Both the position numbers and the translations under genes were made by a program. Positions 1-4,381 of a stretch of 6,124 nucleotides of DNA are shown here, in pieces (position 1 is the first letter of the stretch; each line of letters begins with the position of its first letter). Source of the stretch: an uncultured Bacilli bacterium (GTDB taxonomy: Bacteria > Bacillota_I > Bacilli_A > RF39 > UBA660); NCBI GenBank assembly GCA_947628725.1, contig CANRAQ010000056.1, forward strand, positions 1-6,124, written 5' to 3'. Under the pieces are notes generated by a model that was not told the origin of the DNA, searched no databases, and saw only the letters and a list, made by a program, of their open reading frames with translations.

Positions 1-250
1 TTGAGTGTAATACCATTAAGAAGTTGGTATATAAATATTAATTTAATTGCCTTATAAATGAATCTAATTCTTTTTTTTAACAATATTAATCATTTAAACC
101 TGTCCCTTATTTAATTAACAAAAAAAGAAGAAATAATAAAAAAGATGATAACGGGAAAGGTTATTTATCAAAATATCTTATTGAGTAGTAATAAATAATA
201 AAATTAATCAATGTTCGATTATTTTATAACACCAATTATAGTACAATATT
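1..250. other. AT-rich region without a supportable gene
   Basis: I see no coding region with a ribosome binding site here on either strand. Frame 1 on + is open from the left edge to a TAA at 55-57 (18 codons) and frame 3 is open to a TAA at 39-41. Either could be the tail of a gene lying to the left, but nothing in the peptides is recognisable. A short ATG-initiated frame at 58 lacks a Shine-Dalgarno site. Small inverted repeats are present (TACCA/TGGTA near 10-28), none with a convincing terminator U-tract. The right end carries the toxin promoter. Confidence 0.6.
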
Positions 251-255
251 TATAG
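214..255 (+). promoter_or_regulatory. Candidate promoter of the toxin mRNA
   Basis: A good -10 hexamer TACAAT lies at 242-247 (5 of 6 consensus). The -35 region is poor: the position 17 bases upstream reads TTATTT. Transcription would start around 254-255 at a run of G, giving a leader of about 59 nt before the ATG at 314. The -10 is clear; the exact start is inferred. Confidence 0.45.
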
Positions 256-278
256 GGAATATCAGTTGTTGGGTGTCT

Positions 279-304
279 ACCTCCAATCTTTATAGAAAGG
301 AGGT
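279..304 (+). promoter_or_regulatory. Hairpin occluding the toxin Shine-Dalgarno site
   Basis: The leader carries ACCTCC at 279-284, an exact complement of the Shine-Dalgarno core GGAGGT at 299-304. The intervening 14 bases can add a small inner TCT/AGA stem (287-289 with 294-296). Folding would hide the ribosome binding site. Sequestered Shine-Dalgarno sites are typical of mRNAs for type I toxins (txpA, bsrG, hok). The same anti-Shine-Dalgarno segment has a second partner near the 3' end of the message (445-457). Confidence 0.6.
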
Positions 305-313
305 TTGATAAAA

Positions 314-406
314 ATGAAAACTAAGACTTTTATTTTAAAAGCTCTCAAGCTCATTACTATCATTTTATTTCTCCTTATCATTATGATAGTAGTTATAAAA
401 AAATGA
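314..406 (+). CDS. Small hydrophobic basic peptide, putative type I toxin
   Basis: This encodes 30 residues ending in TGA, too short for usual gene callers. A very strong ribosome binding site (AAAGGAGG at 296-303) sits 10 bases upstream of the ATG. The peptide has a basic N-terminus (K2, K4, K9, K12), a single hydrophobic segment at about residues 13-28 rich in Ile, Leu and Val, and a Lys-Lys tail. That is the layout of pore-forming or membrane-stressing type I toxins. I do not recognise the sequence: it lacks the Pro and WL motif of Fst and is not clearly a TxpA/BsrG or holin-like toxin. The case rests on context: the Shine-Dalgarno site is sequestered, the 5' and 3' ends of the mRNA can pair, and a convergent RNA with its own promoter and terminator overlaps the 3' end. 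Alternatives are a small regulatory membrane peptide or a leader peptide. Confidence 0.62.
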   Translation: MKTKTFILKALKLITIILFLLIIMIVVIKK

Positions 407-430
407 CACTCATTCGCTAGAATAAGTGTC
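397..430 (-). terminator. Terminator of the antisense RNA
   Basis: The stem GACACT (405-410) / AGTGTC (425-430) continues after one C/A mismatch with ATTC/GAAT and has a GCTA loop. On the - strand it is followed, after one A, by seven T (complement of 397-403). On + it is not followed by a T-run, so it mainly ends the leftward RNA. It begins at the toxin stop codon and would also be the first hairpin of the toxin 3' untranslated region. Confidence 0.75.
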
Positions 431-450
431 TAACACAATATAGTGGGTAG

Positions 451-484
451 ACATTCACTTGCCCTCGAATGTTCCTCTTTTTTT
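451..484 (+). terminator. Likely terminator of the toxin mRNA
   Basis: A 6-bp stem ACATTC (451-456) / GAATGT (467-472) with a 10-base loop is followed after TCCTC by seven T at 478-484. It is weaker than the opposing terminator. Its left arm overlaps the segment that can instead pair with the mRNA 5' leader. Confidence 0.5.
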
Positions 485-512
485 ATTTTATGCAAGTTTC
501 CTTGACATATTC

Positions 513-541
513 ATAATAACATAAAAAAGAACTTTTTGCAA
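513..541 (-). promoter_or_regulatory. Promoter of the antisense RNA
   Basis: On the - strand TTGCAA (536-541) and TATTAT (513-518) are separated by exactly 17 bases, and the -10 is extended by TG one base upstream. Transcription would start near 506-508. This is stronger than the toxin promoter, as expected for an antitoxin RNA that must stay in excess. Confidence 0.65.
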
Positions 542-611
542 GTTCTCTATATTAAAGTTCGAATAGATTTTTCAATAGTGCCCTAATGGGAGAGTACAAC
601 AACTTTTAGAC

Positions 612-648
612 AAAAAAAATAGTTAGTAATAAATCATTAACTAACTAT
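612..648 (-). terminator. Terminator of the coiled-coil gene
   Basis: The stem ATAGTTAGT (619-627) / ACTAACTAT (640-648) is followed on the - strand by an uninterrupted run of eight T (complement of 612-619). The right arm includes the TAG stop codon of the gene, so the message ends almost at its last codon. Confidence 0.88.
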
Positions 649-1466
649 ACTATAACTTTTTTCTTTTTGTCTAATACTTTTTTCAATAACAATTGACAAT
701 TTTCTTTATCGGCATCTAACTTTTGCTTCATTTGTTCCTCTTGTTGTTGAGCCACTAGTCTATAATTTTCCTCTATTTGCTCAGTTCTAGATGAAATAAA
801 ATCTATTTCTAATCTTTCTATATCATCTGATGGAAGATCTTTTAAACTGTGTTCTATTTTATATGAAATCAATTCATCAATAAAATCTTTAATATAAGAA
901 AATCTACCAAATTTAACACGTTGCTCTAAAATATGAGTTCGAGTATTTGCACAATAAAATGGTATTTCTCTTTCAATCATATTGTCTGACAAAATGATTG
1001 CTTTTCCATTTCCTACAATTGAATTAAGATTTTCACCTCTATCATCAGAGTACCAATTACGTCTACTATCTTCTGAAATAACTATCCTTGAATGTTTTGT
1101 AATTTTAGTTTCTTGCTTATCAAATGCAAGCACTTCTACTTCAGTTGTATGATATTCTGCTTCTTGATAAATATAATTTGTGCCTTCAAAGGTTCTCATT
1201 AAACTTGCAATAGCGCTTCCTATCTTTTTTGCATCAAAATATGAATAAGATTCTATTAATTTACAATATGTATCAGTTCTACTATTGTGTCCATCTAACT
1301 CTTGATATTTTGATTTACTTAATTCATCATACTTTAAAATAGCTTGTTTTTTTGCTTCTTCAATTTGCTCTAATTCAGCGCGTTTTTCATCTTCTACACT
1401 TTGGATTTCAGATAAATATTGCTTTTTTACTTCTCTTAACTTTTGTAATTCATCATTAAAATTCAT
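645..1466 (-). CDS. Coiled-coil protein of unknown function
   Basis: This encodes 273 residues and I do not recognise the family. The ATG at 1466 is chosen because GGGAGG at 1473-1478 lies 6 bases upstream; the in-frame TTG at 1484 would start before that site. Residues 1-57 are a charged, helical, probably coiled-coil segment rich in Glu, Lys and Gln with heptad-spaced Leu/Ile. Residues about 60-215 look globular and mixed alpha/beta, with aromatic residues and few Cys. Residues about 225-268 form a second Glu/Gln/Lys-rich helix, and the C-terminus is Lys-rich. There is no signal peptide or membrane segment, so it should be cytoplasmic. It is a single-gene unit with its own promoter and terminator, between the toxin-antitoxin locus and the tRNA cluster. 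That position suggests accessory cargo. The two helices flanking a core suggest oligomerisation, which is inference. Confidence 0.85.
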   Translation of the reverse strand: MNFNDELQKLREVKKQYLSEIQSVEDEKRAELEQIEEAKKQAILKYDELSKSKYQELDGHNSRTDTYCKLIESYSYFDAKKIGSAIASLMRTFEGTNYIYQEAEYHTTEVEVLAFDKQETKITKHSRIVISEDSRRNWYSDDRGENLNSIVGNGKAIILSDNMIEREIPFYCANTRTHILEQRVKFGRFSYIKDFIDELISYKIEHSLKDLPSDDIERLEIDFISSRTEQIEENYRLVAQQQEEQMKQKLDADKENCQLLLKKVLDKKKKVIV

Positions 1467-1488
1467 AAGAAACCTCCCTTGCAATAAT

Positions 1489-1570
1489 ATTTTACCATAT
1501 TTTTAAATAAAGTTTAATAACTTCCTAATGCATTATTAAAAATATATATACGCGCATATTGGCTTGTCAA
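1489..1570 (-). promoter_or_regulatory. Promoter region of the coiled-coil gene
   Basis: There are two candidates. Distal: TTGACA (complement of 1565-1570), 16-base spacer, TATATA (1543-1548), giving a leader of about 70 nt. Proximal: extended -10 TGGTAAAAT (complement of 1489-1497) with a poor -35, giving a leader of about 16 nt that just contains the GGGAGG site. The sequence does not decide between them. Confidence 0.5.
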
Positions 1571-1598
1571 TATACAAGTATGTTTTCTAAATTGACAA
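1564..1598. repeat. Inverted repeat carrying two divergent -35 boxes
   Basis: TTGTCAAT at 1564-1571 and ATTGACAA at 1591-1598 are a perfect 8-bp inverted repeat with 19 bases between. Each arm contains a consensus TTGACA box, one facing left and one facing right. The repeat could be coincidental duplication of -35 boxes or a regulator-binding site controlling both directions. Confidence 0.6.
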
Positions 1599-1620
1599 AT
1601 ATATTAATTTAACCTATAAA
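1592..1620 (+). promoter_or_regulatory. Near-consensus rightward promoter antisense to the tRNA operon
   Basis: TTGACA at 1592-1597, a 17-base spacer and TATAAA at 1615-1620 give 11 of 12 consensus bases on +. The start would be near 1627. No gene on + follows: the RNA would run through the hairpin at 1643-1669 and into the tRNA genes in antisense. Its product, if any, is unknown. Confidence 0.5.
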
Positions 1621-1641
1621 AATTATAAATTATAGTATATT

Positions 1642-1669
1642 AAAACTCGAACTGTACTAGTCCGAGTTT
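1642..1669 (-). terminator. Terminator of the Ser-fMet-Asp-Phe tRNA operon
   Basis: AAACTCG (1643-1649) and CGAGTTT (1663-1669) form a 7-bp stem, extended after an A/C mismatch by ACT/AGT with a 5-base loop. On the - strand the T-run is short (TTTT, then AATAT). It lies 11 bases past the encoded CCA of tRNA-Phe. Confidence 0.65.
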
Positions 1670-1679
1670 GGTATCAATC

Positions 1680-1755
<76 letters not shown>

Positions 1756-1763
1756 AAAAAAAA

Positions 1764-1839
1764 TGGCGGTTCCGACGAGAATCGAACTCGCGATCTTCTG
1801 CGTGACAGGCAGACGTGATAACCGCTACACCACGGAACC
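1764..1839 (-). tRNA. tRNA-Asp (GTC)
   Basis: This is a 76-nt cloverleaf with anticodon loop CTGTCAC, acceptor GGTTCCG/CGGAACC, the G73 discriminator expected for tRNA-Asp and encoded CCA. All stems pair. It lies 3 bases after initiator tRNA. Confidence 0.97.
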
Positions 1840-1842
1840 ATA

Positions 1843-1919
1843 TGGTTGCGGGAGATGGATTTGAACCAACGACCTCTGGGTTATGAGCCCAGCGAGCTAC
1901 CAAACTGCTCCATCCCGCG
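1843..1919 (-). tRNA. Initiator tRNA-fMet (CAT)
   Basis: This is a 77-nt cloverleaf with anticodon loop CTCATAA. It has the initiator hallmarks: an unpaired C1/A72 end of the acceptor (CGCGGGA/TCCCGCA), and an anticodon stem CTGGG/CCCAG ending in three G-C pairs. The T stem GTTGG/CCATC has a T50-T64 mismatch. CCA is encoded. Confidence 0.96.
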
Positions 1920-1935
1920 ATATAATTTAAACAAA

Positions 1936-2026
1936 TGGCGGAGAAAGAGGGATTCGAACCCCCGCGCCGTCGCCGACCTCCCGGTTTTCAAGACCGGTCC
2001 CTTCAACCAGACTTGGGTATTTCTCC
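1936..2026 (-). tRNA. tRNA-Ser (TGA)
   Basis: This is a 91-nt class II tRNA with anticodon loop CTTGAAA, a long GC-rich variable arm, acceptor GGAGAAA/TTTCTCC, a G73 discriminator and encoded CCA. It is the first gene of the Ser-fMet-Asp-Phe operon, an order that also occurs in Bacillus tRNA clusters. Confidence 0.97.
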
Positions 2027-2047
2027 AAAATGTGTTTGACAAGGAAA

Positions 2048-2076
2048 ATTATAACACACTAAATTTTTCTTGTCAA
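2048..2076 (-). promoter_or_regulatory. Consensus promoter of the Ser-fMet-Asp-Phe tRNA operon
   Basis: On the - strand TTGACA (2071-2076), a 17-base spacer and TATAAT (2048-2053) match the sigma-A consensus at all 12 positions. The start would be near 2041, about 15 bases before tRNA-Ser. A TTGACAAG copy inverted relative to the -35 arm spans 2036-2043, at the start site. Confidence 0.92.
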
Positions 2077-2156
2077 CATATTTAACTAAAATTATGTAAA
2101 TTGTACACTACAGTACATTATATTATTATTTTTAAATTTCTTGCATAATAATTAAA

Positions 2157-2184
2157 ATTAAAACTTCACATTTAAGTGAAGTTT
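2157..2184 (-). terminator. Terminator of the Val-to-Leu tRNA operon
   Basis: A 9-bp perfect stem AAACTTCAC (2161-2169) / GTGAAGTTT (2176-2184) with a 6-base loop is followed on the - strand by a T-rich tract (TTTTAATTTT overlapping the stem end). It lies 10 bases past the CCA of tRNA-Leu. The + side is also T-rich, so it may work in both directions. Confidence 0.8.
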
Positions 2185-2194
2185 AATTTTCAAG

Positions 2195-2283
2195 TGGTGC
2201 CTAAGGCCGGACTTGAACCGGCACGGGATTTGACTCCCGCAGGATTTTAAGTCCTGTGCGTCTACCAATTTCGCCACTCAGGC
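2195..2283 (-). tRNA. tRNA-Leu (TAA)
   Basis: This is an 89-nt class II tRNA with anticodon loop CTTAAAA, a long variable arm, acceptor GCCTGAG/CTTAGGC (one G-T pair), A73 and encoded CCA. It is the last gene of the first tRNA operon. Confidence 0.96.
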
Positions 2284-2288
2284 ACATA

Positions 2289-2364
2289 TGGTGTCCCGCT
2301 GGAGATTCGAACTCCAGACCCTTTGATTAAAAGTCAAATGCTCTACCTACTGAGCTAGCGGAAC
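2289..2364 (-). tRNA. tRNA-Lys (TTT)
   Basis: This is a 76-nt cloverleaf with anticodon loop CTTTTAA, acceptor GTTCCGC/GCGGGAC with a single T-G pair, A73 and encoded CCA. It lies 5 bases before tRNA-Leu. Confidence 0.96.
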
Positions 2365-2372
2365 AAATATAA

Positions 2373-2447
2373 TGGTTGCCTCGGCTAGATTCGAACTAGC
2401 GCATGCCACAGTCAAAGTGTGGTGCCTTACCGCTTGGCTACGAGGCA
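2373..2447 (-). tRNA. tRNA-Gln (TTG)
   Basis: This is a 75-nt cloverleaf with anticodon loop CTTTGAC, acceptor TGCCTCG/CGAGGCA with the T1-A72 pair typical of bacterial tRNA-Gln, and encoded CCA. All stems pair. The 28-base spacer to tRNA-Tyr is the longest in this operon. Confidence 0.97.
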
Positions 2448-2475
2448 TTATTGCACAATGCATGCAGCATATAAA

Positions 2476-2559
2476 TGGTGGAAGGAGATGGAGTCGAACC
2501 ATCGAACCCGAAGGAACAGATTTACAGTCTGCCGCGTTTGACCACTTCGCTATCCTTCC
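2476..2559 (-). tRNA. tRNA-Tyr (GTA)
   Basis: This is an 84-nt class II tRNA with anticodon loop CTGTAAA, acceptor GGAAGGA/TCCTTCC, a variable arm with a CCTTCGGG hairpin, T stem GATGG/CCATC and encoded CCA. Confidence 0.96.
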
Positions 2560-2566
2560 ATTAAAG

Positions 2567-2642
<76 letters not shown>

Positions 2643-2650
2643 AAAAAAAA

Positions 2651-2727
2651 TGGTGGGCGATATAGGACTCGAACCTATGACCCCTTGCTTGTAAGGCAAG
2701 TGCTCTAACCAACTGAGCTAATCGCCC
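2651..2727 (-). tRNA. tRNA-Val (TAC)
   Basis: This is a 77-nt cloverleaf with anticodon loop CTTACAA, acceptor GGGCGAT/ATCGCCC, T stem ATAGG/CCTAT and encoded CCA. It is the first gene of the Val-Thr-Tyr-Gln-Lys-Leu operon. A Val-Thr start also heads a Bacillus tRNA cluster. Confidence 0.97.
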
Positions 2728-2747
2728 GGAAATAACTGACATAATTA

Positions 2748-2776
2748 ACTATATCATGCATATTTAATTTTGTCAA
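2748..2776 (-). promoter_or_regulatory. Promoter of the Val-to-Leu tRNA operon
   Basis: On the - strand TTGACA (2771-2776), a 17-base spacer and TATAGT (2748-2753) match 11 of 12 consensus bases. The start would be near 2741, about 14 bases before tRNA-Val. As in the other tRNA promoter, TGTCA occurs on the transcribed strand exactly 7 bases past the -10. The -35 begins only 8 bases after the yugI stop codon. Confidence 0.88.
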
Positions 2777-2784
2777 TATTAAAA

Positions 2785-3144
2785 TTATTGATTTTTTATT
2801 TTTTTTAATGATTCCTCTATCCAAAAAGGTAGTTTATATTCCAATGTCTTAAATCCTAAACTAGTTTCCTTTATTTTTTTTCTTCTTCCTATATTAGTAT
2901 TTTTATAATCTATATTTTTTATACTTAATTTTAAATGTCCTATTTCCTCATCAACATCCAAAATTTCAACTCTTATTACATCACCTATTTTTACAAAATC
3001 ATTAATATTTTTTACAAATCCATGGGAAATCTCTGAAATATGTATTAATCCTGTATAATAATCATCACAAGATACAAATACACCATATGGTTCTATCCCA
3101 GTAATTGTGCCTCTTATTATTCTCCCTTTCCTAATTTTCGACAT
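2785..3144 (-). CDS. yugI: S1 domain RNA-binding protein, YugI/GSP13/CvfD type
   Basis: This encodes 119 residues. Residues about 3-76 form a complete S1 OB-fold with the conserved patterns GxIxGIEPYGVFV, GLIHISEISHGFV, GDVI and LSIK. The C-terminal block GFKTLEYKLPFWIEES (about 96-112) matches the tail that sets YugI (general stress protein 13, about 130 residues) apart from other single-S1 proteins. The ATG at 3144 is chosen because AGGTGA (3149-3154) sits 4 bases upstream; a longer frame to 3339 would run across the nifU-like promoter. The family binds RNA and associates with ribosomes; streptococcal CvfD acts as a post-transcriptional regulator. It is divergent from the NifU-like gene and runs towards the tRNA operon with no strong terminator. 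The exact RNA targets here are unknown. Confidence 0.93.
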   Translation of the reverse strand: MSKIRKGRIIRGTITGIEPYGVFVSCDDYYTGLIHISEISHGFVKNINDFVKIGDVIRVEILDVDEEIGHLKLSIKNIDYKNTNIGRRKKIKETSLGFKTLEYKLPFWIEESLKKIKNQ

Positions 3145-3160
3145 AAAATCACCTGTTTGA

Positions 3161-3169
3161 ATTATACCA
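3161..3169 (-). promoter_or_regulatory. Extended -10 promoter of yugI
   Basis: The - strand reads TGGTATAAT (complement of 3161-3169), a perfect -10 with TG extension. The -35 position is only a T-run. The predicted start is near 3154, which is the first base of the AGGTGA ribosome binding site, so the leader would be about 10 nt. Confidence 0.65.
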
Positions 3170-3192
3170 TAAAAATTGGAAGAAAAAAAGTC

Positions 3193-3221
3193 TTTACAAC
3201 AAATAGTTATTATTATATAAT
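3193..3221 (+). promoter_or_regulatory. Promoter of the NifU-like gene
   Basis: TTTACA (3193-3198), a 17-base spacer and TATAAT (3216-3221) match 11 of 12 consensus bases. Transcription would begin at about 3227-3229, at or inside the ribosome binding site of the gene. Confidence 0.8.
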
Positions 3222-3238
3222 ACTTCATGGTGATTGAA

Positions 3239-3469
3239 ATGAAAGAACAAGAAACTAAAATATTAGAAGTTATCGATAAGTTAAGACCATTTTTAATTAA
3301 TGATGGTGGAAATATAGAATTTGTCAAATATGAAGACAATATCGTTTATATAAAAATGATGGGTGCATGTGCGAATTGTTATATGATGGATTTTACCTTG
3401 AAAGATGGTATTGAAGCCGCTATAATGAGTGAAGTACCTGAAGTAAAAGAAGTAATCAATATTGCCTAG
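3239..3469 (+). CDS. NifU-like Fe-S cluster scaffold protein (YutI type)
   Basis: This encodes 76 residues, a stand-alone NifU C-terminal domain as in Bacillus YutI. Conserved features are RPFLxxDGGxxxF (about residues 16-28) and GACANCYMMD with the cluster-binding pair C44-x-x-C47, followed by TLKDGIE and EVPEVKEV. Such proteins hold a [4Fe-4S] cluster at a dimer interface and pass it to apoproteins in the cytoplasm. The start at 3239 is preferred because GGTGA (3229-3233) precedes it by 5 bases. An in-frame ATG at 3227 (80 residues) coincides with the predicted first base of the mRNA, so leaderless initiation there is possible. It is the only + strand housekeeping gene in the window. It ends in a 14-bp tail-to-tail overlap with the next - strand gene, and no separate terminator is seen. 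Confidence 0.94.
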   Translation: MKEQETKILEVIDKLRPFLINDGGNIEFVKYEDNIVYIKMMGACANCYMMDFTLKDGIEAAIMSEVPEVKEVINIA

Positions 3470-4340
3470 ATTCAAGCCAATCTATTCTTGGAAATTCACA
3501 TCTAGTCTTTATGAATAAATATATTTTTCTTAAAAGTGTCTCATAAGAGTCACTTTTTTTTATTACATTTCTTAATTCACTATATGAATCGATATCCTGT
3601 ATTATCTTATCATATACATCAAAATAATATGATGGATATAAAAGCCTAGCAAACAATAATATATATTCATTTCTTTCTAAATTTATTCTATATAAATAAT
3701 TTAAAATTTCTGTTTCATTTAAATTATCACTAATAAATCCAAACTTAATATATCCTGATATATCTCTAGTTATATTATCTTCTACTATATTTACAGGATT
3801 GCAAAAATCATTTATTGACTCATCAAAATATATTCTATTATGTGTTATATAAATTTTTATATCATTATCTACATAATTTAATAATCCTATTGCGTTTTCA
3901 CACAATCCTATGTAATAATTAAAACTATCTTTTAATAATTTATATTTAACACCTATCTGATTCATCTGATACTCATAATAATCCACTTTTTCAATCCATA
4001 ATTGTTGCCATAATACTTTACTCCTTTTTGACAAATATATATCATATTTAAAAATATCATCAAATAATATTTGTCGATTTACATTTATATTTTTTTTCAA
4101 TAATATATATGGTTTATTTTCATATAATGTTACCATAGAATTATCTTTATTAAGTATAATTTCATGGCAATATAAATTTCTAGAAATTAAATCAGTATAT
4201 ATTTCCATTAATCTATTTATATCTCCATTATATAAAAAAAATTCATACTCAATATTATTTAATATAAATATATATTTACTATCCTTTTTTTTATAATCTT
4301 CAATTAATAAATTGTAATAATAATTTATAACATTTTTCAT
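3456..4340 (-). CDS. Unrecognised protein, possibly a degenerate kinase-fold (YutH/CotS-like) protein
   Basis: This encodes 294 residues, very rich in Ile, Asn and Tyr and even more AT-rich than its neighbours. It has no signal peptide, clear membrane segment or firm family match. Faint resemblance to the aminoglycoside-phosphotransferase/spore-coat kinase fold: an N-terminal ILNNIEYEFFLY strand pair, an ENKPYILLKK segment where an N-lobe ends, then THNRIYFDES where a catalytic HGD loop would be, and ITRDISGYIKFGF where these proteins read RDIAxYIR. The catalytic Asp and the Mg-binding DFD are not evident, so if related it is probably not an active kinase. Start ATG at 4340 has only a weak AGAGAG upstream. 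The last 14 bases overlap the 3' end of the NifU-like gene on the opposite strand. It may be reached by readthrough from the gene at 4387-5235 or by a promoter inside that gene's terminator. Confidence 0.8.
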   Translation of the reverse strand: MKNVINYYYNLLIEDYKKKDSKYIFILNNIEYEFFLYNGDINRLMEIYTDLISRNLYCHEIILNKDNSMVTLYENKPYILLKKNINVNRQILFDDIFKYDIYLSKRSKVLWQQLWIEKVDYYEYQMNQIGVKYKLLKDSFNYYIGLCENAIGLLNYVDNDIKIYITHNRIYFDESINDFCNPVNIVEDNITRDISGYIKFGFISDNLNETEILNYLYRINLERNEYILLFARLLYPSYYFDVYDKIIQDIDSYSELRNVIKKSDSYETLLRKIYLFIKTRCEFPRIDWLESRQY

Positions 4341-4352
4341 ATCTCTCTATTA

Positions 4353-4381
4353 ATTATATTAAAAAAAAAGATAATTATTAA
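4353..4381 (-). promoter_or_regulatory. Candidate promoter overlapping a terminator
   Basis: On the - strand TTAATA (4376-4381), a 17-base spacer and TATAAT (4353-4358) could drive the gene at 3456-4340, with a leader of only about 6 nt. The -35 lies inside the terminator stem-loop of the preceding gene. Confidence 0.4.

Larger units (their letters stand above)
397..506 (-). ncRNA. Putative antisense antitoxin RNA
   Basis: A convergent - strand RNA of about 110 nt is predicted from a promoter at 513-541 and an intrinsic terminator at 397-430. It would be fully complementary to the toxin message from the last codons through the 3' untranslated region. It contains no meaningful reading frame. 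Known 3'-overlapping antitoxins of this type are RatA (txpA), SR4 (bsrG) and SR5 (bsrE) in Bacillus subtilis, which inhibit translation and/or trigger RNase III decay of the toxin mRNA. The 446-453 region of this RNA reads TGTCTACC, the same sequence as the toxin 5' leader, so it would compete with the 5' leader for the 3' segment of the message. The existence of the RNA is inferred from promoter and terminator only. Confidence 0.55.

Noticed and set aside
270..457. Fst/par-type direct repeats
   Set aside because: The TGTCTACC copies are inverted on the same strand, not direct, and the peptide lacks the Fst motif, so the locus does not fit the pAD1 par arrangement.
501..530. TTGACA at 502-507 as a + strand promoter
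   Set aside because: The -10 position 17 bases downstream is an A-rich run without a TATAAT-like hexamer, and no gene follows on +.
2459..2466. TGCATGCA palindrome between tRNA-Gln and tRNA-Tyr
   Set aside because: An 8-bp palindrome inside a transcribed spacer, with no arms long enough for a hairpin and no further context.
3145..3339. 65-codon N-terminal extension of the S1 protein
   Set aside because: It would cover the nifU-like promoter and start codon on the other strand, has no conserved sequence, and the ATG at 3144 has a good Shine-Dalgarno site and starts right at the S1 fold.
3293..3475. 60-codon open frame on - inside the NifU-like gene
   Set aside because: It is the shadow of a clearly conserved + strand gene, with no ribosome binding site and no recognisable product.
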